64,000 bases of DNA from Pseudokineococcus lusitanus (GTDB lineage: Bacteria > Actinomycetota > Actinomycetes > Actinomycetales > Quadrisphaeraceae), in contig NZ_RJKN01000003.1 of assembly GCF_003751265.1 (NCBI RefSeq), positions 62,001 through 126,000 on the forward strand, read 5' to 3'. This document shows, one piece after another, positions 53,318-61,203 of the stretch (its first letter is position 1; every line of letters begins with the position of its first letter). The position numbers were made by a program, and so were the translations under genes. Below the pieces are notes generated by a model. It was given only the letters and a program-made list of their open reading frames with translations. It was not told the DNA's origin and searched no databases.

Positions 53318-54541
53318 GTGCCCGCCGACGCCCCTGCCCCCGCCGGAGGCCGCGCGCGACCGCGCGCCCTCGTGACGCTGCCCGACGTCGCCTGGCCCCT
53401 CGACGGCGGCAAGCGCCTGCGCTGCGCCGGCGTCCTGCGGGGGCTGGCCGAGGTCGCCGACGTCGACCTCGCCGTCCTGCACTCGCGGGCGCCCGAGGAC
53501 GTCGCGCCGGTGCCCCCCGACGTCGCCGTGCGGCGGTGGACCCGCACCGCGCCCGACCCGCTCCCCCGCTCCCGCGCCGCGCTGCAGGCCGCCCGGCACG
53601 CCCTCCCCGTGCACGTGGCCGCGCAGCGGTGGGACGAGGTCCGCGAGCACCTGGCGGCGTGGACCGCGGGGCAGCAGTACGACCTCGTGTGGTTCGGCGG
53701 GCTCGACCACGCCGTCGCCCTCGAGGGCGACCTCGCCGCCCCGGTCCGGGTCGTCGACTGCGACGACGTCGAGACGGAGAAGTGGCGCGCCTACCTGCGC
53801 GGGCCCGCCACCGGCGTCGACCGCACGGAGCGGCTGCAGCGCCGGGTCGAGCTGCCGCTGTGGGGCCGCGTGCAGCGGCAGGTGCTGGGGTGGGCCGACG
53901 CGGTCGTCGTCTGCAGCGACGTCGACGCCGCGCGGCTCGGCGGTCCCTCGACCGTCGTGGTGCCCAACACCTACCCCGACCCGGGGCCGCCCGCGCCGCG
54001 CACCCCGCCCGCCGAGCCCGTCGTCGTCGTCGTGGCCAACTACGCCACGCCGCAGAACGTCGACGCCGCCCGCGCCGCCGCCCTCGGCGTGCTGCCCGCC
54101 CTGCGGGCCCTCGCGCCCACGGCGCGCCTGCGGCTCGTCGGCCGCGACGCCGACCGCCTCGAGGACCTGCGGGGTCTGCCCGGCCTCGACCTCGTCGGCC
54201 CGGTGCCGTCCGTGGACGCCGAGCTCGCCGGCGCGACCGCCGTCGTCGTCCCCATGCGCTTCGGCGGCGGCACCCGGCTCAAGGTCCTCGAGGCCTTCGC
54301 CCGCGGCGTCCCCGTCGTCTCGACCGCCCTCGGCTGCGAGGGCGTGGGCGCCCGGGACGGCGAGCACCTCCTCGTCCGCGAGGACGCCGCCTCCACGGCG
54401 GCCGCAGTCCTCGACCTGCACCGCGACCCGGCCCGGGCCGACGCCCTCGCCCGCGCCGCCCGCGCCCTCTACGAGCGCTCCTTCACCCCCGCCGCCTCGA
54501 CGGGCGCCGTGACGCGGCTCGTGCGGGACGTCCTGGCCTGA
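53318..54541 (+). CDS. GT4-type glycosyltransferase
   Basis: A 407-residue glycosyltransferase of the type with VTLPDVAWPLDGGKRLRCAGVLRGLAEV at the start, DCDDVETEKWRAYL, PVVVVVANYATPQNVDAARAA, and the donor site PMRFGGGTRLKVLEAFARGVPVVSTALGCEG. It closes the plus-strand arm of the locus. The start at 53318 is chosen for the leaderless promoter; the frame is open further upstream inside the flippase end. Confidence 0.9.
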   Translation: MPADAPAPAGGRARPRALVTLPDVAWPLDGGKRLRCAGVLRGLAEVADVDLAVLHSRAPEDVAPVPPDVAVRRWTRTAPDPLPRSRAALQAARHALPVHVAAQRWDEVREHLAAWTAGQQYDLVWFGGLDHAVALEGDLAAPVRVVDCDDVETEKWRAYLRGPATGVDRTERLQRRVELPLWGRVQRQVLGWADAVVVCSDVDAARLGGPSTVVVPNTYPDPGPPAPRTPPAEPVVVVVANYATPQNVDAARAAALGVLPALRALAPTARLRLVGRDADRLEDLRGLPGLDLVGPVPSVDAELAGATAVVVPMRFGGGTRLKVLEAFARGVPVVSTALGCEGVGARDGEHLLVREDAASTAAAVLDLHRDPARADALARAARALYERSFTPAASTGAVTRLVRDVLA

Positions 54542-54567
54542 CCGACGCCGGGGCCCGGCCCCGACGG

Positions 54568-54645
54568 ACCTGCACAAGGGCCCGGTCCCGGACGGCGTCG
54601 CAGGTCAGCGGCGCGGAGGGCGGCGGGACCCGGACTTGTGCAGGT
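54568..54645. terminator. convergent inverted repeat between the two arms of the polysaccharide locus
   Basis: ACCTGCACAAG (54568-54578) and CTTGTGCAGGT (54635-54645) are exact reverse complements, with partly matching GGGCCCGGTCC / GGGACCCGG inside. It sits between convergent glycosyltransferase genes and may end transcription from both sides. Confidence 0.5.
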
Positions 54646-54728
54646 GGGCCGGGGCGCACGACACCGACGGCTCACGGCGTCGAGCGGCGGGTCGTCGGCT
54701 GATGCGGTCGCCGGGTGCCGGCCGCGCC

Positions 54729-55853
54729 TCAGGCCGGGGCGCCCACGAGCTCGGCGAGCACCCGGCGGTGGCTCTCGGCGGAGGCCTCCGCCGACAGCCG
54801 GCGCGGCACCGTGGTCCCCGCGACGTCGGCCGCCGCCCGGCCGCGCGTCCCGTCCTCCAGGGCCGCCGCGAGGGCGCGGGCCAGGGCGGGCACGTCGTCG
54901 ACCGGCACGACGGCACCGACCTCGTCCGGGCGCAGCACGTCGCCGGGCCCGCCGACGCAGTCCGCGGCGAGGACGGGCACGCCGAGCACCGCCGCCTCCG
55001 CGAGGACGAGGACGAAGCCCTCCCAGCGGCTGGGGAGGACGAAGAGGTCGGCCGCCGCGAGGACGGCCGGCACGTCGCGGCGGAACCCGCCGAGGGTCAC
55101 CGAGGCCTCGACGCCGAGCTCGCGGACGAGGTCCTCGAGCGCGGCGCGGTCCGGCCCCTCCCCGACGACGAGGACGTGGTGCGGCGGCGCGCCGTCCGCC
55201 AGCGCGCGGGCGTGCGCGCGCACGAGGAGGTCGAAGCCTTTCTGCCGGGTGAGCCGCCCGACGGCGACGACGAGGGGCCCGGGCGGCAGCGGTGCGTCGG
55301 GGCCCAGGTCGGCCGCCGCCCGCAGCGCCGCGACGTCGACGCCGTTGGGCACGGTCCGCAGCCGCCCCGCGGGCACGCCCTCGGCCTCCAGCTCGCGCTC
55401 GAGCCCCGGGGAGACCGCCACGAGCCGGTGCGCCCGCCGCAGGACGCGCCAGGTGAGCGCCCGCAGGCGCGGCGGGACGTACTGCTCGACGGCGGCGGAC
55501 GGCGACGACTGCACCGTCACCGCCAGCGGCGTGCGGGTGGCCCGCGCGGCGAGGGCCGCCCCGAGCAGCCCGTCGCCGATCTCGCGGCCGGACACGACGA
55601 CGTCGGCCCGCCGGGCCTCCCGGACGAGGGCGCGCAGGGCCGCGGGCAGCCGCCGGCGGAAGCGGGCGGGGCCCGGCGTCACGTGCCGGAGGTCGAGCCC
55701 CGCGGGCACCTCGACGGGCCGGCCGTCGTCGTCGTGGGACAGGACGAGCACCCGCACGTCGGCCCCGGCGCCGGCCCAGCGGGCCGCGCGGTCCAGCGAG
55801 ACGCGCAGCGCCCCGTCGTCGGCCAGGCCGGGCTCCACCACGAGGACGCGCAC
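54729..55853 (-). CDS. GT4-type glycosyltransferase
   Basis: A 374-residue retaining glycosyltransferase. RVLVVEPGLADDGALRVSLDRAARWAGAGADV at the start, VVVSGREIGDGLLGAAL, VPNGVDVAALRAA, GPLVVAVGRLTRQKGFDLLVRAHA, and the EX7E region PSRWEGFVLVLAEAAVLGVPVLA. GTG 55853 is preceded by CAGGGT seven bases upstream. Confidence 0.92.
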   Translation of the reverse strand: MRVLVVEPGLADDGALRVSLDRAARWAGAGADVRVLVLSHDDDGRPVEVPAGLDLRHVTPGPARFRRRLPAALRALVREARRADVVVSGREIGDGLLGAALAARATRTPLAVTVQSSPSAAVEQYVPPRLRALTWRVLRRAHRLVAVSPGLERELEAEGVPAGRLRTVPNGVDVAALRAAADLGPDAPLPPGPLVVAVGRLTRQKGFDLLVRAHARALADGAPPHHVLVVGEGPDRAALEDLVRELGVEASVTLGGFRRDVPAVLAAADLFVLPSRWEGFVLVLAEAAVLGVPVLAADCVGGPGDVLRPDEVGAVVPVDDVPALARALAAALEDGTRGRAAADVAGTTVPRRLSAEASAESHRRVLAELVGAPA

Positions 55854-55887
55854 GCGCCCCACCCTGCCAGCCGGGACCGGCTGCGCC

Positions 55888-57024
55888 TCAACGCCCCCCG
55901 CGCGCCGAGCGGTGCGCCCGCACGGCGTCGACCGTGCCGGCGGCCACGTCGTCCCACGAGCGCGGGGCGGGGACGGGGCCGCGCGCCGCGTCGGAGGCGG
56001 CCCGACCACGGCGCAGGGCGGCCACCGCCGCGTCCACCCAGGGCGCGGGGTCGTCCGGCGGGAGGTGCGGCGCGGCGTCGCCCGTGACCTCGACGAGCGC
56101 CGGGTCGGTCGACGTGACGACGGGCGCCCCGAGGTCGAGCCCCTCCAGCGCCGGGAGGCCGAAACCTTCGGCGAGGCTCGGGCAGAGCACGACCGCGGCC
56201 TGCTCGTAGCACCACCGCAGCGGCGCGTCCGGCAGCCCCGTGAGGCGGACGACGGACCCCGCCCGCACGAGCTCGTCGAACCGGGCGCCGTGCACCGTGG
56301 CGCCCCAGCTGTCCGGGCCCACGACGACGAGGACGGCGTCCGGGACCTGCTCGACGACGCGCGGCCAGGCGTCGACGAGCAGCGGCAGGTTCTTGCGGGG
56401 GCTGGGGTCGCCGACGACGAGCGCGAACGGACGCCCGCGCAGGGCCTCGACCGGCTCGGGGACGGCGTCGAGCAGCGTCGGCGAGGTCGCCAGCGGGACG
56501 ACGTGCGTGCGCGGCCGCGCCGAGGGCACCCACGCGGCCACCCGGTCGGCCGTGGCCGCGCTGACGGACGCGAGGACGTCCGCCTCGCGGAGGCTGGCGA
56601 GGTAGGGCCGGCGCAGCAGCACCCGCTTGGCGAGGTCGAAGTCGCCGGCGCGGTCGAGCAGGATCATGTCGTGGACGGTGAGCACCGTCGTGGCGCCGCC
56701 GGTGCGCCGCCGCAGCGGCAGCAGGTGCTTCGTGCCCTGGACGACGTCCATGCCGCGGCCGAGGGCGCCGGCGCCCAGCCGCTCGACGAGCGCCGTCGCC
56801 ACGCGCGGCAGCCGCGGCGCCTCGTGGACGCGACCCTCCGGCAGCCGGTCGCGGAACCACCCGGCGGCCTCGGTCGCGAGGACGTGCAGCTCGACGTCGT
56901 CGCGGCGCTCGAGGGCGGCGGCCAGCTGCGTGGTCACGCGGACGATGCCGCCGCCCTGCCCGTCGGGGCCGACGTGGGTGGCCATGAGCAGCCAGCGCAG
57001 GGGACGCTCCCCCACCGCGCTCAC
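55888..57024 (-). CDS. GT4-type glycosyltransferase (mannosyltransferase-like)
   Basis: A 378-residue glycosyltransferase: RWLLMATHVGPDGQGGGIVRVTTQLAAAL, VVQGTKHLLPLRRRTG, TVHDMILLDRAGDFDLAKRVLLRRPYLASLREADVLASVSAAT, ALVVGDPSPRKNLPLLVDAW, and PSLAEGFGLPALEGLDLGAPVV with the EX7E motif. GTG 57024 overlaps the polymerase stop by four bases. Confidence 0.92.
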   Translation of the reverse strand: MSAVGERPLRWLLMATHVGPDGQGGGIVRVTTQLAAALERRDDVELHVLATEAAGWFRDRLPEGRVHEAPRLPRVATALVERLGAGALGRGMDVVQGTKHLLPLRRRTGGATTVLTVHDMILLDRAGDFDLAKRVLLRRPYLASLREADVLASVSAATADRVAAWVPSARPRTHVVPLATSPTLLDAVPEPVEALRGRPFALVVGDPSPRKNLPLLVDAWPRVVEQVPDAVLVVVGPDSWGATVHGARFDELVRAGSVVRLTGLPDAPLRWCYEQAAVVLCPSLAEGFGLPALEGLDLGAPVVTSTDPALVEVTGDAAPHLPPDDPAPWVDAAVAALRRGRAASDAARGPVPAPRSWDDVAAGTVDAVRAHRSARGGR

Positions 57025-58448
57025 GCGCGGCCCCGCTCGGCGGCCCGGGCCTGCGCGAGCGCCAGCGGCGCCCGGTGGACCGGGACGGCGCGGCGCCGTG
57101 CGCGGGACCGCGGCGGCGGCACCGTGCGCGACAGGGTGACGTAGGCGGTGACGGCGACGACGCACAGCACGGCGGGCAGGACCCTCCCCTGGCTCCAGTA
57201 GACGTAGCGCGGGATCTCGAAGACGCCCGTCGCGGCGATCGGGTACAGCAGCAGGCCGACGAGCCGGCCCTCGACGAAGGCCTGGTACGCCAGGCCGAGG
57301 AGGACGCCGGCGACGGCGAGGTAGACGAGCCCGCCGACGACGCCGAGGTCGAGCAGCGGCACGGTGAGCCCGCCGGGGTTGTTGAACTCCGGGTTGCCGA
57401 AGCGCTCGAGCAGGTCCTGGGCCGACGGGGGCACCGGGGCGGACCACTGCTCGTACAGGCCGAGCGAGGAGACCCCGGGGGCGTCCCACGCCCCCTGGAA
57501 GCTCTCGTACGGCAGACGGCCCGGGTAGCCGCCCTCGTCGAGGCGGATGGCGCCGTTGTTGTACGCCGTGGCGTAGTAGCCGGCGATCCGCGCGACGACG
57601 AAGCCCCAGAACCCCTGGCTGGTGCGCTCGGAGAAGAACTGCCAGCTGCGCGAGTACTCGAAGGCGCCGAAGACGGCCACGACGAGCGGGACGAGCAGCA
57701 CGGGCGCGAGCACGACCGCCCGGCGCACCGCCGGCGGGCCGCTGCGGCGGACCGCCACGGCGAGGACGACGACGAGCGGGACGGCCAGCTCGAGCAGGGC
57801 GAGGCGCTCGGTGTTGACGAAGGAGCGCACGAGGGCGAGCAGGACGACGACGCCGAGCCGGCGGGCGGTCCGCGCGTCCCAGCGGTGCACGAGCAGCACG
57901 CCCGCCATGACGGCGTAGGCGAGCCCGCACTGGGTGAGCGTCGTCACGCCGGGCACCGGCGCGAGCTGCTCGCGGAACTGCGACGAGTAGTTGTCCTGCG
58001 CGACGAAGGCCTGCACGAGGGCCTGCAGCGACAGGCCGCGCGCCGCGGCGGCGACGGCGAAGGCCGCGTAGCCGATCGCGGTGAGCCAGAAGACCACGCC
58101 GGCGCCGCGCTCGAGGCGGGCCAGCTGGTCGGGCGCCAGGCCGGGCCACGGCCGGACGGGGCGCCGGCGGGCGGCCACGCGCACGACGACCGCGCCGACG
58201 GCCAGGGCCAGCGCGGCCGCCGCGGTGAGGAGCGCGGTCTGGTCGGTGAGGACCTTCGGGGTCCGCCACAGGAGCCGGTACGTGTCGTCGTCGAGCGAGG
58301 CGGCGTACCAGAGGGTCGTCGGCACGACGAGCGCCAGGGCGCCCACCGGCGACACCCACCACAGCCCCCCGGGCAGGGTGGTGCTCACCGACCGGCCACG
58401 CGGCGCCGCCGGGGCCGGCCGGTGCGGCGCGCGGGTGCGCTCAGGCAC
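57021..58448 (-). CDS. Wzy-like O-antigen/exopolysaccharide polymerase
   Basis: A 475-residue membrane protein with about 10-12 helices and a large outer loop (EYSRSWQFFSERTSQGFWGFVVARIAGYYATAYNNGAIRLDEGG...). This topology and the neighbouring genes mark it as the polymerase that joins flipped repeat units. Sequence motifs are weak as always in this family. GTG 58448 overlaps the GT2 stop by eight bases; GTG 58388 (455 aa) is an alternative start. Confidence 0.8.
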   Translation of the reverse strand: MPERTRAPHRPAPAAPRGRSVSTTLPGGLWWVSPVGALALVVPTTLWYAASLDDDTYRLLWRTPKVLTDQTALLTAAAALALAVGAVVVRVAARRRPVRPWPGLAPDQLARLERGAGVVFWLTAIGYAAFAVAAAARGLSLQALVQAFVAQDNYSSQFREQLAPVPGVTTLTQCGLAYAVMAGVLLVHRWDARTARRLGVVVLLALVRSFVNTERLALLELAVPLVVVLAVAVRRSGPPAVRRAVVLAPVLLVPLVVAVFGAFEYSRSWQFFSERTSQGFWGFVVARIAGYYATAYNNGAIRLDEGGYPGRLPYESFQGAWDAPGVSSLGLYEQWSAPVPPSAQDLLERFGNPEFNNPGGLTVPLLDLGVVGGLVYLAVAGVLLGLAYQAFVEGRLVGLLLYPIAATGVFEIPRYVYWSQGRVLPAVLCVVAVTAYVTLSRTVPPPRSRARRRAVPVHRAPLALAQARAAERGRA

Positions 58449-59382
58449 GCGGCGCCCTCGGGCGCGGCCGGGCCGAGCCCGCGGCCGCCGCCCGCTCCCG
58501 CAGGCTGCGCGGCGGGCGGTCGACGAGGCCCGCGACGAGGCCGCGCAGGTAGGCGGCGTCGGCGCGGGCGACGACGCGCTCGCCGCGCGCGGTCCGCACG
58601 CCCACGCCCGCCACCTTGCGCGCGGCGTAGTACGCGAGCTGGGCCCGCGAGAGCCCGTGCAGCCGCCACAGGTTCCCCATGCCGCAGCCGTAGAGGAGCA
58701 TCTTGGCGACGAAGCGCTCGTCCGGGGCCTCGCGCGGCTCCTCCTGGAGCACGACGAGCTCGGGGTCGTAGCGGACGGCCCCGCCGGCGGCGAGGACGCG
58801 CAGGACGAGGTCGGACTCCTCGCCGGCGCCGTACCAGCCGAAGGACCCGACCCCCATCGTCTCGTCGAAGTGCCCGGTGGCGTCGATGTGCTCCCGGGAG
58901 AAGAACATCGTCGACATGATCGAGGTGTGGAGGAAGTTGGTCCGCGTCACGGGGCCGGCGGTCGCCTTCCACCGCAGCATCGACGGGCGCCCCTCCTCCG
59001 TCAGCTGACGGCCGGACAGGCCGGCGAGGGACGGGTCCGCCGCGAAGGTCTCGACGACGCGCCGCAGCGCCCCGCCGGGGTACCAGCAGTTGTCGTCGGG
59101 GAAGCCGACGACGGGCGCCGTCGCCAGCCCCAGGCCCACGTTGCGGCCGTGGGAGGCGCCCCGTCCGGAGGTGGTGCGGGCCGTGCGGGCGAGGGTGCCG
59201 GGGGCGGCCGGCGGCGCCAGGGCGTCGAGGACCGCGGCGCAGGACTGCTCCTGGCTCTGGTCGACGAGGACGAGCTCGACCCGGTCCGCGACGTCGGAGG
59301 CCATGACCGAGCGCAGGAGCCGCTCGAACTCCTCCGGGCGCCCCACCGTCGTGACGACGAGCGAGAGCGCGGGCGTGCTCAC
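58441..59382 (-). CDS. GT2 family glycosyltransferase
   Basis: A 313-residue inverting GT-A enzyme: LSLVVTTVGRPEEFERLLRSV, VELVLVDQSQEQS, RGASHGRNVGLGLATAPVVGFPDDNCWYPGGAL with the DDN metal motif, and GWYGAGEESDLVLRVLAAGG with the catalytic E/D pair. GTG 59382 overlaps the upstream co-polymerase stop by four bases. Confidence 0.93.
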   Translation of the reverse strand: MSTPALSLVVTTVGRPEEFERLLRSVMASDVADRVELVLVDQSQEQSCAAVLDALAPPAAPGTLARTARTTSGRGASHGRNVGLGLATAPVVGFPDDNCWYPGGALRRVVETFAADPSLAGLSGRQLTEEGRPSMLRWKATAGPVTRTNFLHTSIMSTMFFSREHIDATGHFDETMGVGSFGWYGAGEESDLVLRVLAAGGAVRYDPELVVLQEEPREAPDERFVAKMLLYGCGMGNLWRLHGLSRAQLAYYAARKVAGVGVRTARGERVVARADAAYLRGLVAGLVDRPPRSLRERAAAAGSARPRPRAPRA

Positions 59383-60986
59383 CGCGCGCCGCCGGTGGAC
59401 GACGGCCGGCCCTCGAGGAGCTCGGCGCCGAGGCCGGCGTCGCCCGCGGGACGGGCGCCGGCGGCGGGCCGTCCGGCGGGCCGGGCCGGGGCCGCCGCGC
59501 GGCGGCCGGTGCGCGGCTCGGTGACGAGGACGGCCGGCTGCGCGCCGTCCGCCCGCGCCAGCGCCCGCAGGCCCACCTCGACGTCGGCGCGGGAGGTGGT
59601 GCCCACGCCGGCGACGAGGGCCACGGCGTCGGCCTGCGCCGCGAGGCGCGGCGCCGCGCCGGAGCGCTCCAGCGAGGGGGCGTCGACGACGACGTCCGCG
59701 CCGGTGGCGCGCAGCGCCGCGACGAGGCCGCGGTTGACGAGGTGCTCGAGGTCGGCGGGCGAGCCGGTCCCCGTCCCGGCCGTGAGGACGGACAGGTCGC
59801 CGACGGCCGTGGCCTGGCGGAGGCGGGCGACGTCGTCGGCGGTCACGACGCTGCCCGAGCGGGCGAGGTCGAGCAGGCCCGGCGCGCCGGCGTCGACGCC
59901 GGCGAGGGTCGAGGCGGGCGAGGCGCCCGTACCCGGCACGACGTCCCCGGCGCAGACGAGGACGACGGGGCCGCGGCCGGCCATCGCCGCCGCGTGCTGC
60001 AGGGCCGCGGTGCTCGTCCCGGCGCCGGGACCGGCGCCCACGAGGGCGACGACCGCGGTGAGGGTCTCGTCGCGGCCGGCGAGCAGCTGCACCGACTGGC
60101 GCTGCGCCGCCCGGGCCAGCGGGGTGGTCGCCGCCGTGGCCGTGGGGACGAGGTCCCCGGGCGCGGAGTGCGGCAGCCGCGGCGGCAGGACGGCCTCGGC
60201 GCCGGCGAGGTCGGACTCCCCGCGCACGGTCGAGCTGCTCTGCCGCCACAGCGCCGCGGCGCCGGCGCCGAGCAGCGCGCCGAGGAGCGCGCCGAGGACG
60301 ACGCCGACGACCGTCGGCGAGAGGCCGTCGGCCTCGTCGAGGACCGCGGTCTGCACGACCTGGACGCCCTGCCCGGCGCTCTCGCGGGCGACGGCGAGGT
60401 TCGTCGAGAGGGTCAGCAGGCTCTCGTAGCGGCCCTGCAGCGCCTGGGTCGTCCCGGCGTCCGACGGCAGCACGGTCGAGGCCTGCGCCGCGTCCAGCTG
60501 CTCCAGCACGCCGTCGAGCTGCTCCTGCACCGTGCTCGCCTGCGCGTCGAGGCGCTCCGTCGCCTGCGTCGTGCGGCGGTCGACGTAGAGGGCGGCGGCG
60601 GCGTCCGCGCCGGCCGTGGCCGCCGCGGCGCTGTCGGCCGTGACGCTGACCTGGGCGACGTTCGACTGGGTGACGCGGCTGGCCTCGAGCTCGAGCTCGG
60701 AGCCGACCTCCTCCTCCACCTGCGCGAGGAACTGGTCGCTGCCGAGGTAGACGAGCTCGGTCTGGAGGAAGCCCTCGGAGACGTCGCTCGCGCCCTGGAG
60801 GCTCGCGTCGGCGTTGCCGCTGACGGTGGGGTCCTGCTGGAGCGCCAGCAGGGTGGTGGCCGTCGCGGTCGTGGGCCGCGAGGACCCCACGAGACCGCCG
60901 ACGACGCCGCCGACGACGGCCGCCAGGACGACGGCCGCCAGGGCGACCTGGGCGGCCCCGAGCCGGGTGAGCTTTCCTCCGCGCAC
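59379..60986 (-). CDS. chain-length co-polymerase with degenerate P-loop domain
   Basis: A 535-residue Wzz/CapA-CapB-like fusion. Membrane helices at ~10-34 and ~224-247 enclose an outer coiled-coil region (EEEVGSELELEASRVTQSNV; RLDAQASTVQEQLDGVLEQLDAAQ). A cytosolic BY-kinase-like domain follows from ~300. Its Walker A reads LVGAGPGAGTSTAAL (~316-329) with Thr where Lys is required, Walker A' is VVLVCAGDVVP without the usual DxDxR, and there is no Tyr cluster at the C terminus. It probably sets chain length or assembly but may not be an active kinase. GTG 60986 has GAGGA nine bases upstream. Confidence 0.85.
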   Translation of the reverse strand: MRGGKLTRLGAAQVALAAVVLAAVVGGVVGGLVGSSRPTTATATTLLALQQDPTVSGNADASLQGASDVSEGFLQTELVYLGSDQFLAQVEEEVGSELELEASRVTQSNVAQVSVTADSAAAATAGADAAAALYVDRRTTQATERLDAQASTVQEQLDGVLEQLDAAQASTVLPSDAGTTQALQGRYESLLTLSTNLAVARESAGQGVQVVQTAVLDEADGLSPTVVGVVLGALLGALLGAGAAALWRQSSSTVRGESDLAGAEAVLPPRLPHSAPGDLVPTATAATTPLARAAQRQSVQLLAGRDETLTAVVALVGAGPGAGTSTAALQHAAAMAGRGPVVLVCAGDVVPGTGASPASTLAGVDAGAPGLLDLARSGSVVTADDVARLRQATAVGDLSVLTAGTGTGSPADLEHLVNRGLVAALRATGADVVVDAPSLERSGAAPRLAAQADAVALVAGVGTTSRADVEVGLRALARADGAQPAVLVTEPRTGRRAAAPARPAGRPAAGARPAGDAGLGAELLEGRPSSTGGAR

Positions 60987-61002
60987 GGGTGGGTGTCCTC
61001 TC

Positions 61003-61024
61003 GACGTTCTGGCGACGTTCTGGC
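61003..61024 (-). repeat. tandem 11-bp direct repeat upstream of the co-polymerase
   Basis: GACGTTCTGGC occurs twice head to tail (61003-61013 and 61014-61024), ending 17 bases before the co-polymerase start; possible control site in the leader. Confidence 0.5.
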
Positions 61025-61078
61025 GGTGGGGTGCGGGTCCGGCCGGGGGGGGCCGGGGTGGTGCGGACGAGCGGGCCG

Positions 61079-61084
61079 AGGGTA
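61079..61084 (-). promoter_or_regulatory. putative promoter -10 of the co-polymerase/GT2/Wzy unit
   Basis: TACCCT on the minus strand about 93 bases upstream of the co-polymerase start. Confidence 0.4.
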
Positions 61085-61203
61085 GCCCTCCGTGACGGAC
61101 GGACCCCGGGGATCGGGCCCTCGGCGCGAGGGACCGCCCGGTCGGGCGACCGTGCGTCACCGCCCCGGCGGGGGCGGCTGGGCCGGACGGGTGAGGGGGG
61201 CGG

